Shown in pieces: positions 16,380 through 24,805 of a stretch of 64,000 nucleotides of DNA. The stretch's first letter is position 1, and every line of letters begins with the position of its first letter. Position numbers and translations under genes: made by a program. The stretch is from Phycisphaerae bacterium. GTDB lineage: Bacteria; Planctomycetota; Phycisphaerae; Phycisphaerales; Phycisphaeraceae. The stretch spans positions 186,001-250,000 of the forward strand of contig JAUHZU010000003.1 of NCBI GenBank assembly GCA_030425705.1, read 5' to 3'. The notes beneath the pieces were generated by a model. It had not been told where the DNA came from. It saw only the letters and a program-made list of their open reading frames with translations, and did not search any database.

Positions 16380-17369
16380 CTATCTTGGCGTATCTTCATA
16401 GGCCTCGACGACCCGCTGGACCAGCGAATGGCGGACGATATCCGCCGCACCCAGGGCACACATCGCTACACCCTTGACCCGGCCCAGCCGGCGGATCGCA
16501 TCGACCAGCCCCGAGTCGCGCGGCTCGTCCAGGTCGATCTGGCTGGTATCCCCGGTCACAACCATCTTCGAGCCGTGCCCCATGCGGGTCAGGAACATCA
16601 GCATCTGGCTCTTGGTCGTGTTCTGGGCCTCATCACAGATGATGCACGCGTCGTTGAGCGTTCGGCCGCGCATAAACGCCAACGGCACGATCTCGATCAG
16701 GTCGACCGCCATGAACCGTTCGATCTGCTCGAAGGGCATCATGTCGTGCAGCGCGTCCAGCAGCGGGCGGAGGTACGGGTTCACCTTGTCCTGCATCGTG
16801 CCGGGCAGGAAGCCCAGCTTCTCCCCGGCCTCGACCGCGGGGCGGACCAGCACGAGCTTGCGCACGTCGCCGCGTTTGAGCATCGAGACCGCCGCCGCCA
16901 CCGCGAGGTAGGTCTTGCCCGTGCCCGCGGGCCCAACGCAGAACGTCAGGTCGTGGGTCCACAAGCTGTCGACGTAGTGCCGCTGCCCGGCCGTAATCGG
17001 CTTGACCCGTCGGCCGTTGAGGTAGACATCCAGCAGCGGGCCGGGCTGGCGTGTGTCGTGTGCGGTATCGCCGTTGGTGTGCGACGCGCCGGGCCGGAGT
17101 TCGGCCGCGCCCAGCGAGCCCGCGGTTGCAATCAGGTCGAGCAGCTGCTCGTGGGAGATCGGCCGGTCGTGCCGCGCCGCCTCGCCCAGCCGGTCGAGCA
17201 CCTGCGCGGCCCGGCCGACGGCCTCGGATTTGCCCGTGAGGCGCAACGCATCGCCGCGCGCACTGATCGCCACGCCCAGCGACTCGCGGATGATCTTCAG
17301 GTTCCGCTCGCCGGGCCCGGTGACCGAGACACGGTCGGGGCCTTCCGGGAGTTTGATCGTCAGTTCCAA
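16380..17369 (-). CDS. PhoH family ATPase
   Basis: A 329-residue PhoH-type P-loop protein, linked in other bacteria to RNA metabolism and stress. An N-terminal KH-like region is followed by the PhoH domain: KPITAGQRHYVDSLWTHDLT, Walker A VGPAGTGKTYLAVA, LVRPAVEAGEKLGFLPG, Walker B CIICDEAQNTT and VVTGDTSQIDLD. The frame begins with TTG at 17369 (TTG GAA CTG ACG), which fits the family N-terminus. No ATG alternative gives a full domain. It precedes the HD phosphodiesterase gene, with a 179-bp AT-richer gap that may hold a second promoter (TATATT on the minus strand near 16350). Confidence 0.9.
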   Translation of the reverse strand: MELTIKLPEGPDRVSVTGPGERNLKIIRESLGVAISARGDALRLTGKSEAVGRAAQVLDRLGEAARHDRPISHEQLLDLIATAGSLGAAELRPGASHTNGDTAHDTRQPGPLLDVYLNGRRVKPITAGQRHYVDSLWTHDLTFCVGPAGTGKTYLAVAAAVSMLKRGDVRKLVLVRPAVEAGEKLGFLPGTMQDKVNPYLRPLLDALHDMMPFEQIERFMAVDLIEIVPLAFMRGRTLNDACIICDEAQNTTKSQMLMFLTRMGHGSKMVVTGDTSQIDLDEPRDSGLVDAIRRLGRVKGVAMCALGAADIVRHSLVQRVVEAYEDTPR

Positions 17370-17413
17370 CTACGGGCTCCGGGTGGGTGACACAGGCGGG
17401 CAAGGCCGGTCCG

Positions 17414-19087
17414 CTAGTCGTGCGGCAGGCGGACGCGCCAGATGCGCGCGAGCTCCTCGCGTGTCGTGCGGACCATCGATCGGCCGTCGGGGAAGAACCA
17501 GCTCACCAGCTCGCCCTGCGCGTTGTAGACCATGGCCTGCTCGGCCATGTCGATGGTGGGGCGGATGAACACGACCTTACCGCCATCCGGCTGCGGCTCG
17601 ACACGCATCAGCCGGATCGCCAGGCTCGACGACTCGGCGTGGTACACGAAGAAGCCGTAGGTCTGTGTCTCGTCCGCGGGCAGCAACGCCGGGACCAGCA
17701 TCGCATCGACCTGCGAGAGGTACGCCCGCTCGGGGGTCTGCCACTGCAGCGCGTCGAGGTTGCCGGCAGGCGCGGCGTCGGGGCGCGCGGAGGGAAAACG
17801 CAGCCGGCGCTCGGGGTCGCGTTCCCGAGCGAGCACGTAATCGGTGATCTGGCGGGGCGGCGTGCCCTCGCGGATGACCTCGATGCGGTTGATCGTTGTC
17901 GCCTCGCTCAGGTGGATGTCGTCGCGGATGCCGGTCTCGACCCAGAGCCCTTCGTCCCGACCGAACCGCTGGTCGCCGGGCTGGCGCAGTTCGGTCTTCA
18001 GGTTCCAGACCTCGCTGATGCCGCCGCCCTCGACCGACTCGACGGTTTCCTGCAGGCGGCTGATCTCCGAGCCCTGGGCGCGCAGAAAGGTCTGCATCAC
18101 CAGCGCATTGCCGTGCACACGGAAGCTGTCGACACCTTCGAGCTTGGCCTCGGCGTTGTCTTCCCTGAGCTGCGCGAGCGTCCGGCGGTAGTAGTCGTTG
18201 TCCTGATACCGCTGCCAGATGCGTGTGTAGCCGATGTCGATCTCGTCGATCCGGCCGCCGTCGCCCGGGACCATCTCCCGGACCCGGAACAGCTGGTCGG
18301 GCAGCATCGCCGACAGCCGGTCGTCCTGGGTCGTGGCGTTGAGGAAGTTCTCGCCGTTGTGCATCCAGCCGCGCAGCCGGTCGAGTACCTCGTGAGCCGG
18401 CTCAAGCTCGATGCTGTGCAGCATGGTCTCGAAGGTGTTGATCCCCAACTCGGTGGCTTGGGGCTGGCACTCCAGCCGCATAACGATGACATTGAGGTCG
18501 TCGATCTTCAGCAAAGCGATGCCGTGCAGCCACGGCCGGGTGTCTTCACCACGCGGGTGGATCACGAAGTAATTGATGTATCCGATGTAGTCGCCGATCT
18601 CGACCCAGTCGTGGAGCCCGGTGTTGACCACCTCACGGGCCCCGGCCGTCTCGATCGCGGCGGTGAGGTCGCGGACTAACGCATCCAGGCGGAGCGGCTG
18701 CAGCGCCTCCTGTGCGCCGCCGCCCGCGGCGCCGGCGACGCCATCGCCGTGCTCGACCTTGTGGGTCATCGTGCGGTCGGCCATCAGCCCCTGGTGGACC
18801 TCGAGACTCACGCTGATCTCGCCCGGCACGATCCAACGCACCAGCGAGCCGTCGCGCGGCTGCAGCAGCCGCAGCGAATCGATCGGCTCGCGGACCGTCA
18901 GGCCGTAACGCACCTCGCCCCAGCGCTTGGGCAGCAGCCAGTCGTCCGCGTCCGCCACAGGGTCGAGCGGCCGGCCATCGACCTGTCCAATCGCCGGCGA
19001 CGCCAGCAACGCGCCGGCTAAGACCAGCAGCCACAGGCTGATCCGACCGGCCCGCGATGGCATCCCAAAGACTTCACATATCGTCAT
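17414..19087 (-). CDS. Large secreted protein, unknown function
   Basis: A 557-residue exported protein with a signal peptide (LWLLVLAGALLASPAIGQ). It has no recognised domain and a mixed alpha/beta look, with repeated phrases such as YINYFVIHPRGED, NVIVMRLECQPQ and SLAIRLMRVEPQPDGGKVVF. The tail YNAQGELVSWFFPDGRSMVR resembles a solute- or lipid-handling surface domain only loosely. A TATAAT -10 (minus strand, 19120-19125) lies about 32 bp upstream. Starts at 19087 and 19063 are both possible. The latter gives the more compact signal peptide MPSRAGRISLWLLVLAG. Confidence 0.65.
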   Translation of the reverse strand: MTICEVFGMPSRAGRISLWLLVLAGALLASPAIGQVDGRPLDPVADADDWLLPKRWGEVRYGLTVREPIDSLRLLQPRDGSLVRWIVPGEISVSLEVHQGLMADRTMTHKVEHGDGVAGAAGGGAQEALQPLRLDALVRDLTAAIETAGAREVVNTGLHDWVEIGDYIGYINYFVIHPRGEDTRPWLHGIALLKIDDLNVIVMRLECQPQATELGINTFETMLHSIELEPAHEVLDRLRGWMHNGENFLNATTQDDRLSAMLPDQLFRVREMVPGDGGRIDEIDIGYTRIWQRYQDNDYYRRTLAQLREDNAEAKLEGVDSFRVHGNALVMQTFLRAQGSEISRLQETVESVEGGGISEVWNLKTELRQPGDQRFGRDEGLWVETGIRDDIHLSEATTINRIEVIREGTPPRQITDYVLARERDPERRLRFPSARPDAAPAGNLDALQWQTPERAYLSQVDAMLVPALLPADETQTYGFFVYHAESSSLAIRLMRVEPQPDGGKVVFIRPTIDMAEQAMVYNAQGELVSWFFPDGRSMVRTTREELARIWRVRLPHD

Positions 19088-19199
19088 GACGCATTTCCCG
19101 GCTGGGGTAGGGGAGACAAATTATACCCCGCCCGGCAGTCGGTCCGCCGGGTCGTTTGGCGATACGGGTTGTGGGGATTTTCCGTCGTGAGGACACGGC

Positions 19200-19325
19200 T
19201 CAGTACAGCGCCGCCCCGCTGATCACCCACGCCAGGAGCAGGCAGCCCGCCAACGCGACCGCCAGGATCACAGCGATCACCGTTTCGCGTCGGCGCGGGT
19301 CCTGGATCAGCGGCGGTTTGGGCAT
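19200..19325 (-). CDS. 41-residue single-span membrane peptide (short ORF)
   Basis: A short frame encodes a peptide that begins MPKPPLIQDPRRRETVIAVI, continues with a hydrophobic helix (LAVALAGCLLLAWVISGAAL) and ends in Tyr. The basic PRRR before the helix predicts N-in topology. TATCGT (19332-19337, minus strand) lies exactly 6 nt before the ATG, the same arrangement as at other likely leaderless genes here. That supports a real gene. Function unknown. Confidence 0.55.
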   Translation of the reverse strand: MPKPPLIQDPRRRETVIAVILAVALAGCLLLAWVISGAALY

Positions 19326-19413
19326 ACCCACACGATAAGCCGGGGGTCAGGGCGGGGCAATACGGCTGGTCGCGTGCGTGTTCTCGGCCTTGGTGGGGTA
19401 CAATCCCGGCGTA

Positions 19414-19487
<74 letters not shown>

Positions 19488-19496
19488 TGCATGTCT

Positions 19497-19526
19497 CAAC
19501 GCCCCAAACGCGGGGCGTTGTTTTTT
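19497..19526 (+). terminator. Rho-independent terminator after tRNA-Arg(UCG)
   Basis: CAACGCCCC (19497-19505), a 6-nt loop and GGGGCGTTG (19512-19520) form a 9-bp stem followed by TTTTTTC. This is a textbook intrinsic terminator 10 bp after the tRNA, and it abuts the 3' end of the convergent pabB gene. Confidence 0.85.
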
Positions 19527-20908
19527 CAGGATGGGCTTGTGGTGGCGATCCCCGCGCTGAGAGCGGTGACGAGCGCTTCTGCTTTGGCCAGCGTTTCTTC
19601 GTATTCCGAGGCGGGGGTGGAGTCCGCGACGATGCCGCCGCCGACGGAGAAATCCACGCGGCCGGGAGCCGGGGTGCCGCCTGCGCCGGGGATCGGCTGC
19701 TCGACCAGCAGTGTGCGGATGGCAATGTTCAGGCGCATCGTGTTGCCGTGGATCATGCCGATCGCGCCGCAGTACGGGCCCCGGCGGACGGGCTCCAGCT
19801 CGTCGATGATCTGCATCGCACGCACCTTCGGGGCGCCTGTGATCGACCCGCCGGGCATCGTGGCGCGTAGGAGGTCGAATAGGTCTTTACCCGCGTGCAG
19901 CCGGCCCGCGACGGTCGCGACGCCGTGGTGCACGGTGGGGTGCGACTCGATCGTCCGGGGCTGCTCCACACGGACCGTGCCGTAGCTGCAGACGCGCCCC
20001 AGGTCGTTGCGCATCAGGTCGATGATCATGTTCAGCTCGGCCGCGTCTTTCGCGCTGTGCTCCAGCTCCGATGCAGCCGTCGACGCGGGCCGGGTCCCCT
20101 TGATCGGCCGGGTGATGACACGTTCGTCCTCGTCCACCTGAAGAAACAGTTCGGGGGAGGTCGATGCGATCGCGCGACGCGGTTCGGCCGTGTCGAAGCG
20201 CGTGAGCTCGCCGTAGCAGCCGTACCACGCGGGGGACGCGGCGCTGAGCGCGGCAAACAGGGCGCGTGGGTCGCCCTCGAACGTGCTGGTCATCCGCTGG
20301 GTCAGGTTGACCTGGAACACGTCGCCGGCCGCGATGTAGTCCAGGACGCGCTGCACGCTGCGCTCGTAGGCGTCGCGTGGGTGGTAGGGCTGTGGCGGGC
20401 CGGCCTCGAAGGCGCTCGGTGCGGGCGTATCGTTGAGCCGGGGCGGGCCATCGGTCGCGTACCGGCCGTGCGCGGTCCAGGTTCGAGTCAGCGCATCAAA
20501 CACCAGCCAGCCCGGGCAGCGCTCGAACTGCATGACCGGCCAGCCGCGGTCGTCGTCGGGCGCATCGGGCAGGTCCTCGATCCAGCGCGCGGTGTCGTAG
20601 CCGAGATACCCCAGCCACAGCGATCGGTCGGCGTCAGCGCGGAGCGTCTGGCGCAGGCCGGCGATCGGGTGGTGGGTGATCGATGATGCGCGCGGATTGA
20701 GACCGTCTAACCCGTGGTGGTGGATGTGTGGGCCATCAAATCGGACCGCGCCCTGGGGCTCGGCCAGCACGCTGTACCTTGACCAGCGCGGGTCGAGCCG
20801 GCCCGAGTGCAGCATGAACACGGGCCGGTCCGCCGGCCAGTGGGCGAGGGCCTGGGCCGGGGTCTTATGCCAGTCGAGTTGGAGGCCGTCGCGGAACAAC
20901 GCCGGCAT
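19526..20908 (-). CDS. pabB: Aminodeoxychorismate synthase component I
   Basis: PabB aminates chorismate to 4-amino-4-deoxychorismate for folate. The 460-residue protein has the chorismate-enzyme domain: AYERSVQRVLDYIAAGDVFQ VNLTQ, ELFLQVDEDERVITRPIKGT, LIDLMRNDLGRVCSYG, HHGVATVAGRL, MPGGSITGAPKVRAMQIID and FSVGGGIVADS. The PIKGT lysine is the hallmark of PabB, since anthranilate synthase has Ala there. The ATG at 20908 is chosen because upstream in-frame sequence to 21157 is Pro/Arg-rich and unlike the family. No pabA is seen nearby. Confidence 0.9.
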   Translation of the reverse strand: MPALFRDGLQLDWHKTPAQALAHWPADRPVFMLHSGRLDPRWSRYSVLAEPQGAVRFDGPHIHHHGLDGLNPRASSITHHPIAGLRQTLRADADRSLWLGYLGYDTARWIEDLPDAPDDDRGWPVMQFERCPGWLVFDALTRTWTAHGRYATDGPPRLNDTPAPSAFEAGPPQPYHPRDAYERSVQRVLDYIAAGDVFQVNLTQRMTSTFEGDPRALFAALSAASPAWYGCYGELTRFDTAEPRRAIASTSPELFLQVDEDERVITRPIKGTRPASTAASELEHSAKDAAELNMIIDLMRNDLGRVCSYGTVRVEQPRTIESHPTVHHGVATVAGRLHAGKDLFDLLRATMPGGSITGAPKVRAMQIIDELEPVRRGPYCGAIGMIHGNTMRLNIAIRTLLVEQPIPGAGGTPAPGRVDFSVGGGIVADSTPASEYEETLAKAEALVTALSAGIATTSPS

Positions 20909-21249
20909 CTTAGGAGAGGGGGGTGGGTGGTGTGGGCCCTTGGCGCCTGGGCGGGCATCACGGGGCACGTCCGGGAGTCGACGCGCTATAAAAGGAACGA
21001 TTAGGCCTTTCTCCGTATCCGCCCCGCGTTGTGGTCCGGGTCGGCCGGCGTGATGCTGTGGCCCAGGTTGCCAAGGAACGCACACCCCCCGGGCGTGCCC
21101 AGAAGCCGGTCGCCTCTGGGGCCCGGGATGGACTGGCTGCCGGGTCGGCTCACGCACGATGCCGACGCGGCAGGGGGGCGGTTAGTCCATATGGTTTATA
21201 TTAGGAAAATTGATGCTGTGCGCCAAGTTTTTTTCCCGGCACAGTCACA
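20909..21249. other. 341-bp gap between pabB and the ABC ATPase gene
   Basis: Both flanking genes are on the minus strand. The left part is GC-rich and the right part (about 21180-21250) is AT-rich with a run of seven T. A weak 6-bp hairpin (CTGTGC with GCACAG around 21216-21244) might end the ctaA operon. A minus-strand frame from GTG 21153 to TAA 21001 would encode 50 residues (including GGCAFLGNLGHSITPADPDH), but I do not recognise it and treat it as unproven. I see no RNA family with confidence. Confidence 0.4.
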
Positions 21250-22335
21250 TCAGGCCGTTGCGTCGTAGAGCGGCTTACCGGTCAGCGACAGGTAGGCGTC
21301 CTCCAGCGTTGGCTGGGCGACACGGATGCTCGCCGCCCGGTCGCCCGCCAGTTCCGCGACCTTGGGCACGGCCCCGGCCGCGTCGACCATCTCGACCCGC
21401 AGTGTCTGGTCGGTGGACGTGACGCCGGGCGACCCGGGCGACAAGCCCAACGCTGAAAGTATCCGGCCTGGCAGGCCGTCGGCCCCACCTTGAACCTCGT
21501 TGTCCCAACGCACCTCCAGCACCTGCCCGCCGACACGCGCGATCAGGCCTGTAGGCGTATCGACGGCGATCACCCGGCCCTGGGACAGCACGGCCAAACG
21601 ATCGCACAACGCCGCCTCGTGCATGAGGTGTGTCGTCAGCAACACGGTCAGCCCGTCGTCACGGACGCGCTCGCGCAGCGTCGCCCACAGGTCGCGTTGC
21701 GCTGCGGGGTCCAGCCCGGTCGAGGCCTCGTCCATCAGCAGAAGCCGGGGCGACGGCAGCAGGGCCTTGGCGATCTCGACCCGGCGGCGCATCCCGCCGC
21801 TGAACGCCTCAACGCGCTCGCCGGCCCGGCCATCCAGCCCGACCGAAGCGAGCATCGCGCTGGAGCGTTCCGCCAGCGTGCTGCCGGTGATCCCGTGGAG
21901 CATGCCGTGGTAGCGGAGGTTCTCGGCGGCGGTGAGCTTGTCGTCCAGGGACGGGTGCTGGAAGACTACGCCGATCTTGGCGCGGACGCCGGCGGGGTTG
22001 GCGTGGATGTCGGTGCCGAACACCGCGACGCTGCCGGGCTTCGCACCGGCGGGCGGGTTTGCCTGCTGGACGGTGGCGAGGATGCGGAAGAGGGTGGACT
22101 TGCCGCTGCCGTTAGGCCCGAGCAGACCGAAGACCTCGCCGGGGCGGACCTCCAGGGAGACGCCCTCGAGTGCGGCGCGGTCGGCCGCGGCTGCTGCCGG
22201 GGTGTTGCGTCTGCCACGAGTTCGTCGGGGCTTGAGGGCGGGGTAGACGTGCGAGAGGTCGTGGACCACGACGGCCGGGGCGGGGTCTGCGCTGGCGATG
22301 CTGTGCGGTGTGGCTTGTGGGGCGGTGGTGGTCAT
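21250..22335 (-). CDS. ABC transporter ATP-binding protein (CcmA/DrrA type) in the ctaA-ctaB operon
   Basis: A 361-residue ABC ATPase. It has Walker A LLGPNGSGKSTLFRIL, a Q-loop in GVVFQHPSLDDKLTAAENLR, signature EAFSGGMRRRVEIAKAL, Walker B RLLLMDEASTGLD and an H-loop in LLTTHLMHEA. A C-terminal DUF4162-like extension follows (GQVLEVRWDNE, then QPTLEDAYLSLTGKPL), as in DrrA-type exporters. The start overlaps the ctaB stop (ATGA), so it is translated as part of ctaA-ctaB. The expected permease gene is not adjacent: pabB follows after 341 bp. Its partner must be elsewhere. Confidence 0.9.
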   Translation of the reverse strand: MTTTAPQATPHSIASADPAPAVVVHDLSHVYPALKPRRTRGRRNTPAAAAADRAALEGVSLEVRPGEVFGLLGPNGSGKSTLFRILATVQQANPPAGAKPGSVAVFGTDIHANPAGVRAKIGVVFQHPSLDDKLTAAENLRYHGMLHGITGSTLAERSSAMLASVGLDGRAGERVEAFSGGMRRRVEIAKALLPSPRLLLMDEASTGLDPAAQRDLWATLRERVRDDGLTVLLTTHLMHEAALCDRLAVLSQGRVIAVDTPTGLIARVGGQVLEVRWDNEVQGGADGLPGRILSALGLSPGSPGVTSTDQTLRVEMVDAAGAVPKVAELAGDRAASIRVAQPTLEDAYLSLTGKPLYDATA

Positions 22336-23378
22336 ACGCGGTCGATCAGCATCGCGGCCATCACCACCGGGAGGTAGACCAGGGAGGCGAAGAACAGTCG
22401 TCGGGCGTTCGCGCGGGTCGGCCGAGCCACCAGCGCGACCGCGAAGGCGAGGAAGCCCAGCCCGCACAGCAGCGCCACGACGTAGTAGCCGCGTCCGCTG
22501 ACACCCAGCGCGGTGGGCAGCAGGCCGATGGGCAGCATGAGCAGGCAGCCGATCAGTGTCTGGCGGAACGTGCGGGTGCCGGTCGGGTCGATGACCGGGA
22601 GCATCGCGAGCTTCGCCCTGGCGTATTCGTCGCGGTAGAGCCACGCGATCGCGAGGAAGTGGGGCACCTGCCAGACGAACATGATGGCAAACAATAGCCA
22701 GGCCGCGGGGCCGAGCGTGCCCATGGCGTCGAGCCCGGCGGTGCCGAACAACGAGGGCGTCGCGGTCGCGGCGGCGTAGCCGATCATCGGCGGCATCGCG
22801 CCGGGCACCGCGCCGACCAGCAGGGCGACGCTGCTGGTCCGCTTCATGGGTGTGTAGACCCACGCGTAGCTGACGATCGTGAACGCGCTCAGCACCGCCG
22901 CCAGCACCAGCCCGGAGCCCGCGAGCAGCCCGACGCCGGCGACCGCGAGGACGAGCCCGACGGCGTTCGCCGATGCGGGGGTGACCCGGCCGGCGGCGAC
23001 GGGGCGGTTGCGGGTCCGCTTCATCAGCGCGTCGGTGTCGCGTTCGTAGGCCTGGTTGAACGCGCTCGCGGCCATGCACGACAGCGCCGTGCCGACCATC
23101 GCGACCAGGAAGACCGCCCAGGGCGTGTCGCGCCACCCGCCGGGCAGGGCCATGTAAAACCCGATCGCCGCGGTGATGACGACCATGCGTGTGATGCGGG
23201 GCTTGATGAGCTGCTTGAAGTCCGCGAAACGCGTCGGCACCGCGGCCGAGCCCGGCGCGTCCTCGGCCAGCGGCGACCGCTCGGCGGGCGGGTCCACCGG
23301 GTCGTAGGGCGAGGGGACGTGCGCCGCCTGGTCGGCGGGGCTGGCCAGCACCCGGATTGTGTCGGTGGCTTGGCTCAT
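22332..23378 (-). CDS. ctaB: Protoheme IX farnesyltransferase (heme O synthase) CtaB
   Basis: CtaB attaches farnesyl to heme b to make heme O for cytochrome oxidase. The 348-residue protein has a long polar N-terminus (about 55 residues) and then a UbiA-type core with FADFKQLIKPRITRMVVIT, NQAYERDTDALMKRTRNRPV (substrate-binding Asn/Asp motif), YTPMKRTSSVALLVGAVPGA and WQVPHFLAIAWLYRDEYA. About nine membrane helices are predicted. It overlaps ctaA upstream and the ABC gene downstream by ATGA. Confidence 0.95.
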   Translation of the reverse strand: MSQATDTIRVLASPADQAAHVPSPYDPVDPPAERSPLAEDAPGSAAVPTRFADFKQLIKPRITRMVVITAAIGFYMALPGGWRDTPWAVFLVAMVGTALSCMAASAFNQAYERDTDALMKRTRNRPVAAGRVTPASANAVGLVLAVAGVGLLAGSGLVLAAVLSAFTIVSYAWVYTPMKRTSSVALLVGAVPGAMPPMIGYAAATATPSLFGTAGLDAMGTLGPAAWLLFAIMFVWQVPHFLAIAWLYRDEYARAKLAMLPVIDPTGTRTFRQTLIGCLLMLPIGLLPTALGVSGRGYYVVALLCGLGFLAFAVALVARPTRANARRLFFASLVYLPVVMAAMLIDRV

Positions 23379-24583
23379 GCGGGCGTGGGGGTGGTGCGCG
23401 GCGGCGGGGCGTCGGCCGGTGTGTAAGCCGGCTGGGGCCGGCTGGCCTCGGCCGACTCGGGTCCGTGGGTCGGCCGGTACCCCGCCAAGTGTACCCGGAC
23501 GGCGAGCCAGGTGGCGGTCGCGATCAGCAGGGCGCCGGTCGCCTGGTGCATCGTCGCGGCGAAGACATCCGTCTCGGTCATCACCGTGATCGCGCCCAGC
23601 GAGACCTGCAGCACGAACAGCGACAGCAGCAGCAGGGCCGGTGTCAGCAGCAGCCGCTGGTCGAGCCTGCTCCGCAGCGTCATCACCACCAGCGTGATGC
23701 CCGCGATAAGCAGGGTGTACGCCCAAACGCGGTGGGCGAACTGCAGGTGTACCTTCCAGACCGGCACGACGACCGTGTTGTTGCGCGGCGAGCGGTTGCT
23801 CCACCCCGCGGCGGTGGCCTCCTCGATCGTCAGGCCGAACCGCTCGGCGTGGTAGGCGAGGTAGGCCTCGTCCAGCGCGTCCTGGCTCATCGGCGGGAGG
23901 ACCTGGCTGTAGTGCAAGGGAAAATCGGGCAGGGACTTGTCGGCCTTGTAGTGACGCACCGCCGCGCCGAGCGTGAGCTGCACGAATAGCGCCGCGAGCA
24001 TCGCCAGCGTGAACCAACGCAGCCGACGCGGGGCCTGGCCGGGCCGGTCCCGACGCAGCGCTGCGACACGCTCGACCCACGGCCGGCTCAACGCCGCGGC
24101 AACCAGCACCCAGAGGCAGAGGATGATCTGCCCATTGATCCCGTGGATGAACGCGATCGCGATCTCGTTGAAGTCAACTCGGAACGCGCCGAGCGCGCCC
24201 TGGATACAGACGAGGACCAGCATCAATACGCCCGACCATCGGAGGACAGGGCGGGCCTTCTGCGTCCGCCAGAGCCATACCGCCATGGCGATCGTGAGCA
24301 TGCCGACGACATTGCCCTGCAGCCGGTGGGTGTGTTCCCAGAACGTGCCGAACTCGTGCCACCACTCCGACGGCGGGGCGAACAGTGACCACCAGCCGAA
24401 GGTGAACCACCCATCGGGTACGGCCATGCCGGATTCGGTGCTGGTGACGTGCCCGCCGATGGCGACCAGCGCGAACGTCGCGGTGAGGACGACGAAGCTG
24501 AACCGGTGCAGCCACCGACGGTAGACCGGGGCGTCGGCAAGGGGTTCGGGGTCGGTCGTGGGGGGGGCAGCTTTGCTGGGCAT
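23375..24583 (-). CDS. ctaA: Heme A synthase CtaA
   Basis: CtaA oxidises heme O to heme A. The 402-residue protein has eight predicted membrane helices and the conserved histidine motifs: GGHVTSTESGMAVPDGW, the EHTHRLQGN helix, AFIHGINGQIILC, and later LQFAHRVWAYTLL and TMHQATGALLIATATW. The Pro/Thr-rich C-terminus is unconserved. The ATG at 24583 gives MPSKAAPPTTDPEP. TATAAT on the minus strand (24617-24622) lies about 33 bp upstream. First gene of the ctaA-ctaB-ABC operon, divergent from cimA. Confidence 0.94.
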   Translation of the reverse strand: MPSKAAPPTTDPEPLADAPVYRRWLHRFSFVVLTATFALVAIGGHVTSTESGMAVPDGWFTFGWWSLFAPPSEWWHEFGTFWEHTHRLQGNVVGMLTIAMAVWLWRTQKARPVLRWSGVLMLVLVCIQGALGAFRVDFNEIAIAFIHGINGQIILCLWVLVAAALSRPWVERVAALRRDRPGQAPRRLRWFTLAMLAALFVQLTLGAAVRHYKADKSLPDFPLHYSQVLPPMSQDALDEAYLAYHAERFGLTIEEATAAGWSNRSPRNNTVVVPVWKVHLQFAHRVWAYTLLIAGITLVVMTLRSRLDQRLLLTPALLLLSLFVLQVSLGAITVMTETDVFAATMHQATGALLIATATWLAVRVHLAGYRPTHGPESAEASRPQPAYTPADAPPPRTTPTPA

Positions 24584-24616
24584 GGCGTCGGGCCGGGGTC
24601 GTTGGCCGAGCCGGGC

Positions 24617-24622
24617 ATTATA
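24617..24622 (-). promoter_or_regulatory. -10 element of the ctaA operon
   Basis: Consensus TATAAT on the minus strand. No clear -35 element is visible. It lies back to back with the cimA leader promoter. Confidence 0.45.
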
Positions 24623-24640
24623 ACCCCGGGAATCCCCCCG

Positions 24641-24669
24641 TTGGCGTTTTCGGCCCGGGCGGGTATCCT
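24641..24669 (+). promoter_or_regulatory. Promoter of the cimA leader
   Basis: TTGGCG (24641-24646), a 17-bp spacer and TATCCT (24664-24669) predict transcription start at about 24676, the first base of the leader-peptide ATG. Confidence 0.6.
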
Positions 24670-24675
24670 TTGGGC

Positions 24676-24732
24676 ATGCTTCAGGCCAACGCACAGATCG
24701 CCGCGATTCTGGCTATGACCCCTCCGCGATAG
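24676..24732 (+). CDS. Predicted cimA leader peptide (18 aa)
   Basis: A short frame ATG...TAG encodes MLQANAQIAAILAMTPPR. It holds two Ile codons (ATC, codon 8; ATT, codon 11) and Leu codons (CTT, codon 2; CTG, codon 12), set among Ala codons. Isoleucine is the end product of the cimA pathway. The frame ends just before the first alternative RNA arm and 32 nt before an intrinsic terminator. The ATG is at the predicted transcription start, so the peptide would be translated from a leaderless mRNA. No homologue is claimed. Confidence 0.6.
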   Translation: MLQANAQIAAILAMTPPR

Positions 24733-24794
24733 GGCCGGCGATCTTCTACCCCGATGGATCCCCCAGCCCTGCCCACCGGCGGGGCTTGTTTTTT
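24695..24794 (+). promoter_or_regulatory. Predicted transcription attenuator of cimA
   Basis: AGATCGCCG (24695-24703, over the first Ile codon) is perfectly complementary to CGGCGATCT (24736-24744). GCCGG (24734-24738) can instead pair with CCGGC (24776-24780), which is part of the terminator. The terminator is AGCCCTGCC (24765-24773), loop CACC, GGCGGGGCT (24778-24786) and a T-tract. A ribosome stalled at the Ile codons would free the 24734-24744 segment to compete with the terminator. The pieces are seen directly, the mechanism is inferred. Confidence 0.6.
24765..24794 (+). terminator. Intrinsic terminator inside the cimA leader
   Basis: A 9-bp stem (one G-U pair) with a 4-nt loop, followed by TGTTTTTTG. 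It ends 11 bp before the cimA ATG, so it must be read through for cimA expression. Confidence 0.8.
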
Positions 24795-24805
24795 GAGACC
24801 TCCCC

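Noticed and set aside
19526-20908. Anthranilate synthase (TrpE) identity
   Set aside because: The PIKGT lysine is the PabB hallmark. TrpE has Ala at that site, and no trp gene is nearby.
21029-21180. SRP (4.5S) RNA or riboswitch in the gap before pabB
   Set aside because: The GGAAGGAAGC core of SRP RNA and any known riboswitch core were not found. Only loose resemblance in short words.
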